From Anaerolineae bacterium (GTDB taxonomy: Bacteria > Chloroflexota > Anaerolineae > Aggregatilineales > UBA3940): DNA of 38,976 nucleotides. The translations under genes were made by a program, and so were the position numbers. This document shows, one piece after another, positions 30,222 to 38,976 of this stretch; position 1 is the stretch's first letter, and every line of letters starts with the position of its first letter. The DNA lies in assembly GCA_016928235.1 (NCBI GenBank), contig JAFGLD010000282.1, positions 1-38,976 of the forward strand, given 5' to 3'. The notes beneath the pieces are model-generated. The model was not told the DNA's origin. It saw only the letters and a program-made list of their open reading frames with translations, and searched no databases.

Positions 30222-32606
30222 TCATCCCTCATAGGCCAGCGCGTCGCGCACGGCCACCCGCGATGCGGCGTAGGCGGGTTGCAGGCTCGACAGTGCCGCG
30301 AGGATGGCCGAGATGGCCAGCCACAGCAGTGCGCCCACAAGCGAGTACTGGAACGGGATCGGCTCGCCGCCTGTCAGCGCCATGCCGATGCCGGTTGCCA
30401 GCAGACTGCCAAAGGGGATGGCTGCCACTGCGCCCAGCAGCGCTCCGGTGATGCCTATCGCCACGCCCTCGGTGATCACGATGCCCCAGACATCCCGGTT
30501 TCGGGCGCCGATGGCCCGCATCACGCCGATCTCACGTGTCCTCTCGATGACGTTCAGGCTCATCATCCCCGCCAGGCTCAGACCGCCGATCACCCCCAGC
30601 AGGACCGCCATGCTCATCATCAGGGCAATCATCACCTTGACCACGAAGACGTACAGGGTGCGCATCTGCGCTCCATTGAAGACTGCTCCGACGGGGACCC
30701 CGCCATTCCGGAGCTCATCGGCTGCGGTCTGCATGATCTGCGATTGCATGTCTGTGTCCCGCGTGCTGGTGGCGGCAGCCACATAGTTGGCCCGCCCCAG
30801 CGTCCCATTCAGACGGCCAAAGGTATCGATGGGCACATACACCGCCCCCCGGCTGAACTGGTCATTACCCGCCACGATGGTGACGCCTACGACCTGCCAG
30901 GTGTTGCGCCGGCCGTTCACTTTCAGATCGATGCTGTCCCCCGCATGCAGATAGCCCACCGACGGCAGCGCAGCGCCGCTAACGACAACAACACGGTCAT
31001 CACCCGGCCGCAGCCAGCGCCCTTCGACCAGGGTAGGGCGAACAAAGGCTGTGCCGGGCGGCACCGCGTAGACAGACACCTCGCCGAGTGGTTTGCCCGC
31101 GCCATCGTAGAATTGACCGACGGATAACATCCAGGTCTCGACATCACTCACGCCGGATACCTGCATTGCTTTGCGCTCCAGGCGGGCCGCCGGGGCGGGC
31201 TCGCCGAGGGCTATGGCGAAGTCGAAGCGGAACAGATCGGCCATGCGCAGCGCCTGGGCTATCATCGAGCCGCGCAGGCTGACGATGCCGATGAACATCG
31301 CCCCGGCTACCATCAGTGCCAGCAGCGTCAGGATGAGCCGCCCGGTGCGGCGCATGGTGTTGCGGAAGGAGAGCATCAACGGGCGCGGCAGTCCCAAGCT
31401 CCGCTCGCTGAGCCGGCTCAGCCGGCCTGACCGCTGGGGTGCTGTGATGCCATAATCGGCGAGTGCATCGTGGACGGTCACCCGTGCGCCGCGCAGCACC
31501 GGAACGAGCGAGGTCACCGCCGGAAGCGCCAGCGCAAGAGCACCCTGAATGGCGATCACAGCTGGGGAAACATCGAGCCTTGCGATGGTGAGATTGCTCA
31601 CCCCGCCAAACCAGATGACGAGCCCCCACGAGCCCACAATCGCCAGGGGCACCGCGACCAGGAAGGCCAGTAGGCCATAACCAAGCACCGTTGCCAGGTA
31701 GAGTTCCACCACGTCGCCGCTGCTCGCGCCAATGGCCTTCATCATGCCGATCTGGCGGGTCTGCCTCATGAGGATGGCTGAGATGGTGTTGGTGATGAGA
31801 AACCCGCTCAGGAACACCGCGAAGGCGCCGACCGACGAGAGCGTGAGAGAGATAACTTCGGCGTTGCTGGCTGCAAACGGCTTGACCTCGGGGACAGCGC
31901 TGAAGACCACATAACCCTGGCGTTCGATCCAGTCGGTAAGCCGGGCTGCCTGATCTTCTTTGTCGATAGTCTCTTCTGCCAGAGAAACGTAAAGCTGGTT
32001 GTAGTGCCGATCCCCCGTCAGTCCCTGAAGGGCTTCGACCGACACATACCCGGTGGCGGTCTGGGTGTACCCGGCGGGCCCGGCCGTCAGGTCGTACACC
32101 ACCCCGGATACGCTGAGGGTCTCGATGCGCCCATCGGCCAGCTCGATGCGCGCAACATCGCCCGGCGCGAAATCCGTCACCATGCCGATGCTGCGCTCCA
32201 GCACGATGGTGCGAGGGCTGGTCGGGAATGCTCCCTCGATCAGCGATAACTGCCCGATCTGTTCCTGCCCCGGGTGTTCCAGGGCAACAAACCGCAGGCT
32301 GATCCACCTGTCGTCGCCAACCATCAGGCTGGCATCAACCGCCGCCCGGCCTTCAGCTGCGGCCACTTCCGGCATGGCCTCGACGGCATGGATCAGGTCT
32401 TCGTCGAACGGCGAAAGGGAGAGGATGATGTCGGCCGGGTTGGAGGCAGCAAGCCCGGCCTGTATCTCATGGTCGATGATATACTGGGCGTTTCCGACCA
32501 ATCCAAAGGTGAAGACGCCCACGGCCAGGGCCATCACCACCAGCCCGGTGCGGGTCTTGTTCTCGGCCAGATCGCCAAGGACTTTGTGCCAGCGAGGGTT
32601 GAGCAT
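30222..32606 (-). CDS. FtsX-type ABC transporter permease
   Basis: 794 aa in the inner membrane. It has a duplicated MacB/FtsX layout: N-terminal TM (about 20-40), extracytoplasmic domain (60-255), three TMs (about 260-385), then a linker, TM (about 430-455), second extracytoplasmic domain (470-650) and three TMs (about 660-785). MRQTRQIGMMKAIGAS and ERTREIGVMRAIGAR are the coupling-helix motifs that contact the ATPase in each half. GGAG precedes the ATG. No ATP-binding partner is in the window. The truncated TetR gene just upstream suggests a former regulator-transporter locus. Substrate unknown (lipid, lipoprotein or drug-like are family options). Confidence 0.9.
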   Translation of the reverse strand: MLNPRWHKVLGDLAENKTRTGLVVMALAVGVFTFGLVGNAQYIIDHEIQAGLAASNPADIILSLSPFDEDLIHAVEAMPEVAAAEGRAAVDASLMVGDDRWISLRFVALEHPGQEQIGQLSLIEGAFPTSPRTIVLERSIGMVTDFAPGDVARIELADGRIETLSVSGVVYDLTAGPAGYTQTATGYVSVEALQGLTGDRHYNQLYVSLAEETIDKEDQAARLTDWIERQGYVVFSAVPEVKPFAASNAEVISLTLSSVGAFAVFLSGFLITNTISAILMRQTRQIGMMKAIGASSGDVVELYLATVLGYGLLAFLVAVPLAIVGSWGLVIWFGGVSNLTIARLDVSPAVIAIQGALALALPAVTSLVPVLRGARVTVHDALADYGITAPQRSGRLSRLSERSLGLPRPLMLSFRNTMRRTGRLILTLLALMVAGAMFIGIVSLRGSMIAQALRMADLFRFDFAIALGEPAPAARLERKAMQVSGVSDVETWMLSVGQFYDGAGKPLGEVSVYAVPPGTAFVRPTLVEGRWLRPGDDRVVVVSGAALPSVGYLHAGDSIDLKVNGRRNTWQVVGVTIVAGNDQFSRGAVYVPIDTFGRLNGTLGRANYVAAATSTRDTDMQSQIMQTAADELRNGGVPVGAVFNGAQMRTLYVFVVKVMIALMMSMAVLLGVIGGLSLAGMMSLNVIERTREIGVMRAIGARNRDVWGIVITEGVAIGITGALLGAVAAIPFGSLLATGIGMALTGGEPIPFQYSLVGALLWLAISAILAALSSLQPAYAASRVAVRDALAYEG

Positions 32607-32677
32607 AGTAGTGCTCCAATGTGGATGGGATCGCCGTCAGACGGATTGGCAATAGTGGTTCACCTGTGCGACGTTCC

Positions 32678-33019
32678 CTACAAATGCAGCGCCTCTCGAA
32701 TTGCAGCGCGCCGCATTGAGTGAGCTATTCGGGCAACTTCCTCAGGGGAGTAGGGCGCCCGCGCTTCGAGCCACCATCTGATGAACCCAAACTGAGCCAC
32801 AGCAATATAGTTGGCAAGCAGATCGAGAGGAATGTCGCTCCGGGCTTCGCCAAATACTTCCTGAAGGTTATCCAACAAATGAGAAGCTATTTGCTCATGC
32901 AGCCCCAGTGAAATCTCCGGCCAGGCAGGCCCTCGTTTCATCATCGGATACACTGTGCGGTTTTTCGTCAGTTCTTCGAAGAAGATTGCCGTCCCGGCGG
33001 AAGGCTCCGGCGCCAGCAC
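32678..33019 (-). pseudogene. TetR-family regulator lacking its DNA-binding domain
   Basis: 113 codons. IFFEELTKNRTVYPMM (near 12-27), LLANYIAVAQFGFIRWWLEARAPYSPEEVARIAHSMRR (near 67-104) match the C-terminal ligand/dimerisation half of TetR proteins. The N-terminal helix-turn-helix is absent and imperfect 21-bp tandem repeats occupy the adjacent upstream DNA. GGAGG lies 2 nt before the GTG at 33019, closer than ideal, so translation is uncertain. It sits 71 nt upstream of the permease gene. It could be a decayed repressor or, if made, a dimerisation-only protein. Confidence 0.65.
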
Positions 33020-33035
33020 ATCCTCCTTTGATGTC

Positions 33036-33120
33036 GAGTTGACCGGCAGTTCCTGCCGATTGACCGACGGTTCCTACCCGATGACCAGCGGTTCCTGTCT
33101 GATGACCAACAATGGTTCTA
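33036..33120. repeat. Imperfect 21-bp tandem repeat
   Basis: About four copies of a unit like GATGACCAGCGGTTCCTGTCT, 20-22 bp long, placed where the TetR helix-turn-helix coding region would be. It has no spacers and is not a CRISPR. Confidence 0.75.
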
Positions 33121-33230
33121 CACAAATGGATGGGGCAAATTGAGCATTTGTCGTCTTTCTATTACATAAAAATGTGCCAGGTTGAGGCTCCCAAACCGGT
33201 TTCTACCCTGGAACTCTGTGTTGACCCTCT

Positions 33231-36200
33231 TTAATTGTTGTCTATCCGGTCTGTCTGCCCAGTCGACGCGGCTTCCCGATAACCTAAGTAAGCCCACAAG
33301 TGCTCGATCTGCTCCCGGTTCAGCCGGTAGTCCCTCTGCAACGTCTCTTCGATGGCTTCCGACTGGTCGGCCGCTGCCCGCAGCCAGTCCAGGATTGTAT
33401 CTTCCTTGATCCCTTTGATGCGCGCGATGTGGCTGATGCGCGCTCCTCGGGCCAGCAGCGCCAGGGCCTCCAGGATCGTCTCGCGCGGGACTTGTTTGCG
33501 ATAGAAAATTGTGCCTACCGTCTCGGTGAAAGTCTGTCCGCAGGCAAGACATCGATATCGCTGGGCACCACCTTTAGTCTTACCAAAGCGAACGATCTGA
33601 GCCGCGTCGACGTCACTGTGTAATTCACAATCCGGATTGGGGCAGGACGGCCCATTTTGAGAGCGCTGACCACCACCGTCGGGGTTCGGGCCGACGCCGG
33701 CATCATCCGGTATCCGTGTTCTCAGCTTGAGCAGGACATCACGGGCGATCTCGACTAATGGGCGATCTTCCTGGTATTCTACCTCTTCAGGCACTTCGAT
33801 GCCTTGGCGGGACAACAACTCTACAGCATCAAGGCGATTGCCGTGTTCTGTTGCCGGGTGTTGGGCTACTATCCTCAACAACTCGATACCAGCCGGATGG
33901 TTCTCACTGTCCAGCATCACCATGGCCACGCCGACGAATAGCCGAAGAATGCCTGTAACATTTTGCATCTTCACATGAATCTCCAGGCCTTCACACAAGC
34001 AGCGATATGCTGTGTCGTCTTCACCCAGATAGTGATGGGCCACGCCCAACCACTTCAGCGCCGCAGACATGTGCAGTAGTTCAGTGGACGGACGCAGCAG
34101 TGTCAGCGCTGCCTGACAATGGGCAACTGCCTGCTCGAAGCGACCTTGCCACACACTGATTTCGCCCAGATTGATCAAGATGCCGGCATTGAGATAGACA
34201 TTATGACCTGCTTCCTCGTTTGCCAACAGCGCTTGCTCACAATAGCTCCTGGCGGTTGGTAGATCCCGCATCCGAAGATACAGAATACCTAAACTGTCGA
34301 GGAAATAGGCTACATCCTGGCGAATACCCTCTTCACGGCAAAATGCCAGCCCATCCTCTAGAGCTTCCTTGGCAGCCTGGTAATCACCCATCTGAAAACT
34401 CGTGATGCCCAGGTTAAGCAGCTGCGAGAAATATCCTTGCCGCTGCCCCAGTGTGCGAAAGATCGCCAGACTTTCGCGGAAAGCCTCCTGAGCTGCACTG
34501 TGAAGCCCGGCTGTGGACTGAGTCACCCCCAAGATATTGAGCGCAACTGCTAATGATTTGCCTGTTTCCTGTTGGCGTAGAATCTCGACTCCTTGTTGAG
34601 CATACTGCTGAGCCTCCACTATCTGCCCAAGGCGTGTCTGAAATCCGGCACGGTGTACCAGCAACCGGCCACAGACAAACTGCTCTTCAGATGTTTGTTC
34701 AGGCTGCAATCCCTCGATCGCCAGGGTAAAGAAATCGTAAGCTTGCTGGAACCAGCCGCGTGCTTCGTGGAATTTTGTCAATGGTCTGATAGTACGGTCG
34801 ATTGCCTTCGTGTCTCGGTAGGCTACCGCTCTCTGCCAGACTGCCCAAATGTTACCTAACTCGCCATATATCGCATCGATAGCAGCTCGATATTCTCCCC
34901 TTTCTCCCTGATCTTCTTGCTTCTGAAGAAAGTCAACATAGTAGACAATGTGGGCCACCTGTGCCTGCTGCTGCGCTGCGGGATCGCGACACAGAATCTC
35001 CTCCGCGTACTGCCGCACATTCTCATGGATGTCGTAGCGGGCGATTGTGTTGTCTTCAGACATGCTCACCCGCAGTAGCGACTTGGCGATCAGCCCGCTC
35101 AGCATGATCAGATCAGCGTTAGCCACCTTCTGGGCCGCATCGAATGTGAAGCCGCCGCTGAAAACCGACAGGCGGGGGAAAACCTGCTGCTCCTCAGGCG
35201 TCAGCAAGTGCCATGAGTGATCGAAAACAGCTCGCAGGCTGCGGTGACGCTCCGGCACATCCTGTCGATTGGTGTCCAGCACATCCAGGCTTCGCTCGAC
35301 CTCGGTGACGATCTGAGCGCACGAAGCCGCCGGCAGCAGCGCCGCCGCCAGCTCGATACCCAGGGGCGATCCACCCAGGAGGCGACACATCTGAACAACG
35401 GCGGTCTCCTGCCCTCGTATGGCGAAGTCATGCTGCTGCTGCCTGGCCCGCTGTACGAAACAGGCGATTGCATCGTAGCATTCCAGTTTGTCGGCCTGGT
35501 CTGCTTCCTCAGGGGGCAAGGACAGTCCATCAACCCTAAATGCCCACTCGTCTCGCAGATCGAGCTTCTCACGCGAGGTCACGATCACCTTGACATCCGG
35601 CGCGCTGTGCAGGATGCCGGTGACCAGGTTGGCGCTATCGACAAGATGCTCAAAGCTGTCCAATACCAGCAACAGTTCCTGCCCGGCCAACTGCTCGAAC
35701 AACTGCTCGCGGAGCGGCGTCGTGCCCGAAAGCTGGATGCCAACTGCTTCGGCAATGGCCGTGACGATGAGCGCGGGCTCGGTGGTTGAGACCAGCGACA
35801 CATGCCAGGCGCCGTTGATGAACTCATGCGCATGCCGGGCTGCCAGCTCCTGGGCCAGGCGCGTCTTGCCAATGCCGCCAGGCCCGACCAGGGTGATCAG
35901 GCGGCGGTTGGTATCGTATATCCATTGGGTAAGACGGTCCAGATCGGCCTGTCGCCCAACAAACTTTCCCGGCGCAGGCGGCAGATTATGCCGTCTGTCC
36001 ATACGGACTTTCCGGATGCGCTCATGCAAAGCCACAGTCTCGGCACTGGGTGGCACACCGAGCTCCTCCTCGAGCGCCTGACAGCAAACCTTGTAATGTG
36101 CCAATGCGTCATTGTACTTCCCCTGACGGGCCAGAAAGAGCATCAACTGCTGGTGGAAGGTCTCGTGCCACGGCTCCATATCCAGTGCCTGCCGGATGAG

Positions 36201-36725
36201 ATCGGCGGCGCGCTTCCACTGGCCCGTCAGGGTATAGTGATCGGCAAGCCGCTCTATCCCGGAAAGCAGCAGCGATTGGTAGCGTCTGCGCTCCTTGCTC
36301 AACCAGTCTCCCATCTCAGGGCTGTCATCGGCATGGTGTTCTCCGAGGAACTGCCCCCGGTACAGCTCGATCGCCTCCTCCAGCCGGGTGGCATCTGTCT
36401 CCGGCTTTTCCAGCGCCTCGCGGAACACTGCCACGTCCGATCGGCACGGGCGCGCTGTATCGAAAGCGATAGTTTGAGATGTCACAATGAGATAATCCGG
36501 CAGAAGCTTCTGAATATTGTGCAGCGCCAGGCTGAGACTGGCCCTGGCTCGGCGGTCGGGCTTTTCGCCCCACAGCAGGTGGCCCAGCTTCTCGCGGGTG
36601 TGGGCATGCTCTCCCTCCAATGCCAGATAACAGGCCAGAAGCAGAGCTTTTCTCGAGACAAAATCGGTGACCGGCTTCCCGTCCAGGGTGATCAACGGAG
36701 GGCCTAATAAAGTGAGTTCCAGCAT
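33231..36725 (-). CDS. BTAD/NB-ARC/TPR regulator fused to an IS1-type zinc ribbon and helix-turn-helix, copy 3
   Basis: 1164 aa. ATG 36725 was chosen because GGGGG lies 5 nt upstream and MLELTLLGPP aligns with the other two copies. It has a winged helix plus BTAD (1-240), NB-ARC with P-loop GPGGIGKT near 281, Walker B LLVLDSFEHL near 353 and GGSPLGIEL, a winged helix (HENVRQYAEE) and a TPR array (about 640-920), as in copy 1. After the shared tail (near 1000) there is an extra 140-residue domain: a zinc ribbon with CPNPDC near 1026 and YRCLACGQTF near 1050, then a helix-turn-helix (ARISHIARIKGIKEDTILDWL). This resembles the InsA-like N-terminus of IS1-type transposases, without a DDE domain. 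It is divergent from the GH12 gene. Confidence 0.87.
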   Translation of the reverse strand: MLELTLLGPPLITLDGKPVTDFVSRKALLLACYLALEGEHAHTREKLGHLLWGEKPDRRARASLSLALHNIQKLLPDYLIVTSQTIAFDTARPCRSDVAVFREALEKPETDATRLEEAIELYRGQFLGEHHADDSPEMGDWLSKERRRYQSLLLSGIERLADHYTLTGQWKRAADLIRQALDMEPWHETFHQQLMLFLARQGKYNDALAHYKVCCQALEEELGVPPSAETVALHERIRKVRMDRRHNLPPAPGKFVGRQADLDRLTQWIYDTNRRLITLVGPGGIGKTRLAQELAARHAHEFINGAWHVSLVSTTEPALIVTAIAEAVGIQLSGTTPLREQLFEQLAGQELLLVLDSFEHLVDSANLVTGILHSAPDVKVIVTSREKLDLRDEWAFRVDGLSLPPEEADQADKLECYDAIACFVQRARQQQHDFAIRGQETAVVQMCRLLGGSPLGIELAAALLPAASCAQIVTEVERSLDVLDTNRQDVPERHRSLRAVFDHSWHLLTPEEQQVFPRLSVFSGGFTFDAAQKVANADLIMLSGLIAKSLLRVSMSEDNTIARYDIHENVRQYAEEILCRDPAAQQQAQVAHIVYYVDFLQKQEDQGERGEYRAAIDAIYGELGNIWAVWQRAVAYRDTKAIDRTIRPLTKFHEARGWFQQAYDFFTLAIEGLQPEQTSEEQFVCGRLLVHRAGFQTRLGQIVEAQQYAQQGVEILRQQETGKSLAVALNILGVTQSTAGLHSAAQEAFRESLAIFRTLGQRQGYFSQLLNLGITSFQMGDYQAAKEALEDGLAFCREEGIRQDVAYFLDSLGILYLRMRDLPTARSYCEQALLANEEAGHNVYLNAGILINLGEISVWQGRFEQAVAHCQAALTLLRPSTELLHMSAALKWLGVAHHYLGEDDTAYRCLCEGLEIHVKMQNVTGILRLFVGVAMVMLDSENHPAGIELLRIVAQHPATEHGNRLDAVELLSRQGIEVPEEVEYQEDRPLVEIARDVLLKLRTRIPDDAGVGPNPDGGGQRSQNGPSCPNPDCELHSDVDAAQIVRFGKTKGGAQRYRCLACGQTFTETVGTIFYRKQVPRETILEALALLARGARISHIARIKGIKEDTILDWLRAAADQSEAIEETLQRDYRLNREQIEHLWAYLGYREAASTGQTDRIDNN

Positions 36726-37318
36726 CGATACCCCCATGCGCTGACAAAGGTGTGTTGCCAGTTAAGACTTGGTTAATAGTCACTATTGTATCATACGTTG
36801 GGATAGCGTTTTCTGCCTTGCGTAGATGGGTAAGAGAGCGCTCCCACAGAATCGCTATAAGGGGTGTTCGTCCAGGTTGTTCTATTCATGCATCAACCAG
36901 TGCTTCCATACAACAGTCTTGTGTTGAGGTTCACAGATGTGAGCGCGGAGATTGGCTTATCGTGCCAACTAAAGCGGCCAACCTCTTGAGCCTGCGGACA
37001 CATTGACAACAGGATGAAGACAAGAGAGCTGAGGCAGGTGGATATCATCGCTCCGGCTGCCTGTCTGTTGCTTCGGTTCGCCTATTCCTGGACAGGCCTA
37101 TCGACCTGCCCGGAGCAGGTGTGCTTAGCCCGGTTGGAAGATGATTTAGAGAAAGGAGAAGCTGCCCTAACAATCTTGTTAGAGGAATGGCGATTAAATA
37201 ACCTTCCCATTTTGAGTCTGCAATCAAGACCGTAAATGTGGAAGTTCATAAATGCTCATTCCTAAATGTTGATAGATGTTCAAAGTAACAAGAAATCAAT
37301 GAGGAGAATCAAAACATC
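36726..37318. other. Divergent intergenic region between regulator 3 and GH12 endoglucanase
   Basis: About 590 bp without a supported gene; it must carry both promoters. It contains the palindromic AGAGAGCGCTCCCA site at 36833-36846. A 73-codon frame at 37014-37235 lacks family features and is probably spurious. Confidence 0.5.
36833..36846. promoter_or_regulatory. CebR/CelR-like operator candidate
   Basis: AGAGAGCGCTCCCA matches 12 of 14 positions of TGGGAGCGCTCCCA, the actinobacterial cellulase operator bound by LacI-family CebR/CelR, and contains the perfect palindrome GAGCGCTC. It lies about 110 nt upstream of regulator 3 and 470 nt upstream of GH12. No LacI-family gene is in the window, so this may be chance. 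Confidence 0.3.
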
Positions 37319-38976
37319 ATGATCAGTATCATGAGGAAAAGATGGTTAGCCATCACAGTTGCAGTTGTCACCGTTGCTTTGCTGGTAGTGACCATGCAAT
37401 CTGCCCTTGCCGCGAGTCGGACGTGGCAGTCAATGGAAGGCGACACTGACTCTGCTGGTACCTGGCCGGATGGACAATCATATGGCACCGAAGGAATTGG
37501 TGTTCCCAATGACAGCTACCACATAAACATGGGCCATTGGAACAAAGCGTCACAGGGTCCCATAAGCATGACCTTTGATGATGCATCAGCAACAAATGCT
37601 TATCAGATCACTGAGTGGGCAGATCCGGTGCCCTCGGGCAGTTCGTTCGACTTCTCGACCTCGACCTCTGTAGTGGCCTGGAACGGTTCAGAATGGATAT
37701 GGAGCACCGAGGACCAAGAAAGCGATGATGGGGACGATGAAGATGATGGGGTGTACGAGAGCGAGGCCTCAAGTAACTTCCATGCACCGGCTGCCTATCC
37801 CAGTTTTGTGCAGGGCTGCCATTGGGGTCAGTGCACATGGGACACCACCAATGATGGTTATGAGAACGCAGGTATACCCTATCCCATCCGGGCCCGTGAT
37901 ATCACGAACCTGAATTCCACTTTTGGTATCGGGGTTGACGCAAATGCCGATAGCGGCGTATGGAATGCAAGCTTCGATATTTGGCTCGATACCGGTACGC
38001 GGCTCATTCAACCAGGGTGGACCAACCAGTATCCTCCCGATGGCCAACCGGACATGCCCTATGAAGACTATGTCGGTTGGCCGATGATGCCCGGTTTCCC
38101 AGGCGCTCTCATGCAATATGATGAGGATGACCAACGAGGCCAGAATGATGGTGCCGAGATCATGATCTGGATGAACAATCGAGGCTATGGTCACGGTGAT
38201 GGTAATCCCATAAGACCGGCCGGCACCGCCGCAGGCATGATAGGTACCGCTGTACCCATTGCTATTCCTGGCGATCCTGACGCAAAATGGGATATCTGGG
38301 TTGGGCGATCCGGCGCGGCGGGCTATCCCAATTGGAACGTCATTTCTTACGTCAAGGTAAACGACATCAACGGAGCAAACCCCAACACACTATCGATGAA
38401 CTTTGACGCGAATACATTTATCCAGCATGCCATCAGCTTGAACAACTGCCCAACCGTATCGGGCAGGGAAGGCAATCCGAATGGTGCAGTTTGTGTCCAT
38501 CCTGATTGGTGGCTCACCTCGGTTCAAGCCGGCTTTGAGATATGGGACAAGGGTGCTGGCCTTTCAGTGACTGAGTTCAGCGTTAAGCCGAATATCAATA
38601 CGGACCAAAACACTGCGAAGGTTGATACAGGCTTCACTTATACTGGCACTGATGGCGTGACGGTTCCTCTTATCCACTGGATCCAGAAGTTCGTGCTTAG
38701 ATACGAGACAGCCTGTGACACAAGCACTGTTACAGCTACGATCAGCGACAACGATCCGAACACAACCGAAGAAAGAGTATACAATTTGGTCAAGGTGGCG
38801 GATAATGTCGATGGTCAAATAGATCTGTGGGCAGTTCGTGCTGGGCCGGTTTTCGACCTGCACAATCTTGCTGATGCTACCATCCCAGGAGTGTCAACAG
38901 TCACCTTCACCACCGGTTGTGGAACGCCGGAGGTCGTCGACATCTACATCGACCCCAGCGGTGTGGTGGTCAACAC
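37319..38976 (+). CDS. Secreted GH12 endoglucanase, 3' end outside the window
   Basis: An open frame of at least 552 codons with no stop before the window end. GAGGAGA lies about 12 nt upstream of ATG 37319; ATG 37331 is an alternative. The signal peptide is basic (MRKRW) then hydrophobic, ending near SALAA (about 29-33). The GH12 hallmarks are AEIMIW with the predicted nucleophile E280 and AGFEIW with the predicted acid/base E407; SFDIWLD near 224 fits the same fold. A strongly acidic loop (about 131-150: repeated D/E) interrupts the catalytic domain, which is larger than typical GH12. After about residue 420 a separate beta-rich domain begins and is cut off. Likely acts on cellulose or xyloglucan outside the cell. 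Divergent from regulator 3. Confidence 0.88.
   Translation, partial: MISIMRKRWLAITVAVVTVALLVVTMQSALAASRTWQSMEGDTDSAGTWPDGQSYGTEGIGVPNDSYHINMGHWNKASQGPISMTFDDASATNAYQITEWADPVPSGSSFDFSTSTSVVAWNGSEWIWSTEDQESDDGDDEDDGVYESEASSNFHAPAAYPSFVQGCHWGQCTWDTTNDGYENAGIPYPIRARDITNLNSTFGIGVDANADSGVWNASFDIWLDTGTRLIQPGWTNQYPPDGQPDMPYEDYVGWPMMPGFPGALMQYDEDDQRGQNDGAEIMIWMNNRGYGHGDGNPIRPAGTAAGMIGTAVPIAIPGDPDAKWDIWVGRSGAAGYPNWNVISYVKVNDINGANPNTLSMNFDANTFIQHAISLNNCPTVSGREGNPNGAVCVHPDWWLTSVQAGFEIWDKGAGLSVTEFSVKPNINTDQNTAKVDTGFTYTGTDGVTVPLIHWIQKFVLRYETACDTSTVTATISDNDPNTTEERVYNLVKVADNVDGQIDLWAVRAGPVFDLHNLADATIPGVSTVTFTTGCGTPEVVDIYIDPSGVVVN

Noticed and set aside
37014..37235. 73-aa plus-strand ORF upstream of GH12
   Set aside because: No family motif or convincing ribosome binding site, and it lies in a region expected to hold promoters.

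Overview
The window looks like chromosomal DNA of a Chloroflexota bacterium (Anaerolineae/Caldilineae/Ardenticatenia-like). This is inferred from giant BTAD-NB-ARC-TPR regulators, delta-60 repeats, a standalone four-helix-bundle protein, a class I-beta DAHP synthase and many intergenic heptanucleotide repeats. No rRNA, tRNA or CRISPR was seen.

Layout. (1) 218-10585: a secreted multidomain GH9 cellulase on the minus strand, divergent from two tandem BTAD-type STAND regulators; the second has lost its TPR array. (2) 10586-16914: an accessory stretch with REP-like palindromes, a YjbQ protein, small and large membrane proteins, and a duplicated pair of membrane proteins with an extracytoplasmic beta domain. 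(3) 17199-29112: a minus-strand aromatic amino acid supra-operon in the order methyltransferase, aroF, hicB-like, aroA, aroE, four-helix-bundle protein, tyrS, alpha/beta hydrolase, aroC, aroK, aroB, aroQ, pheA. It has a good promoter and a leader of about 265 nt. The leader holds a small ORF with Trp, Phe, Phe and Tyr within six codons, then a strong intrinsic terminator just before the first gene. (4) 29211-33019: an antitoxin-like remnant, a UPF0158 protein, an FtsX-type permease and an N-terminally truncated TetR. (5) 33231-38976: a third BTAD-NB-ARC-TPR regulator, fused at its C-terminus to a transposase-type zinc ribbon and helix-turn-helix, divergent from a secreted GH12 endoglucanase that runs off the window.

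How the genes fit together. AroF, AroB, AroQ, AroE, AroK, AroA and AroC cover all seven steps from PEP plus erythrose-4-phosphate to chorismate. PheA continues towards phenylalanine and TyrS charges tRNA-Tyr. Chorismate mutase, prephenate dehydrogenase and trp genes are not in the window. Both ends repeat one arrangement, a plant-polysaccharide hydrolase divergent from a paralogous giant regulator, which suggests these regulators control cellulase expression.

The main candidate for something undescribed is the pan-aromatic leader/attenuator at about 28850-29112. Next are the transposase-domain regulator fusion, the GH9 plus seven-blade propeller architecture, and period-7 repeats that straddle the start codons of aroA and aroK.
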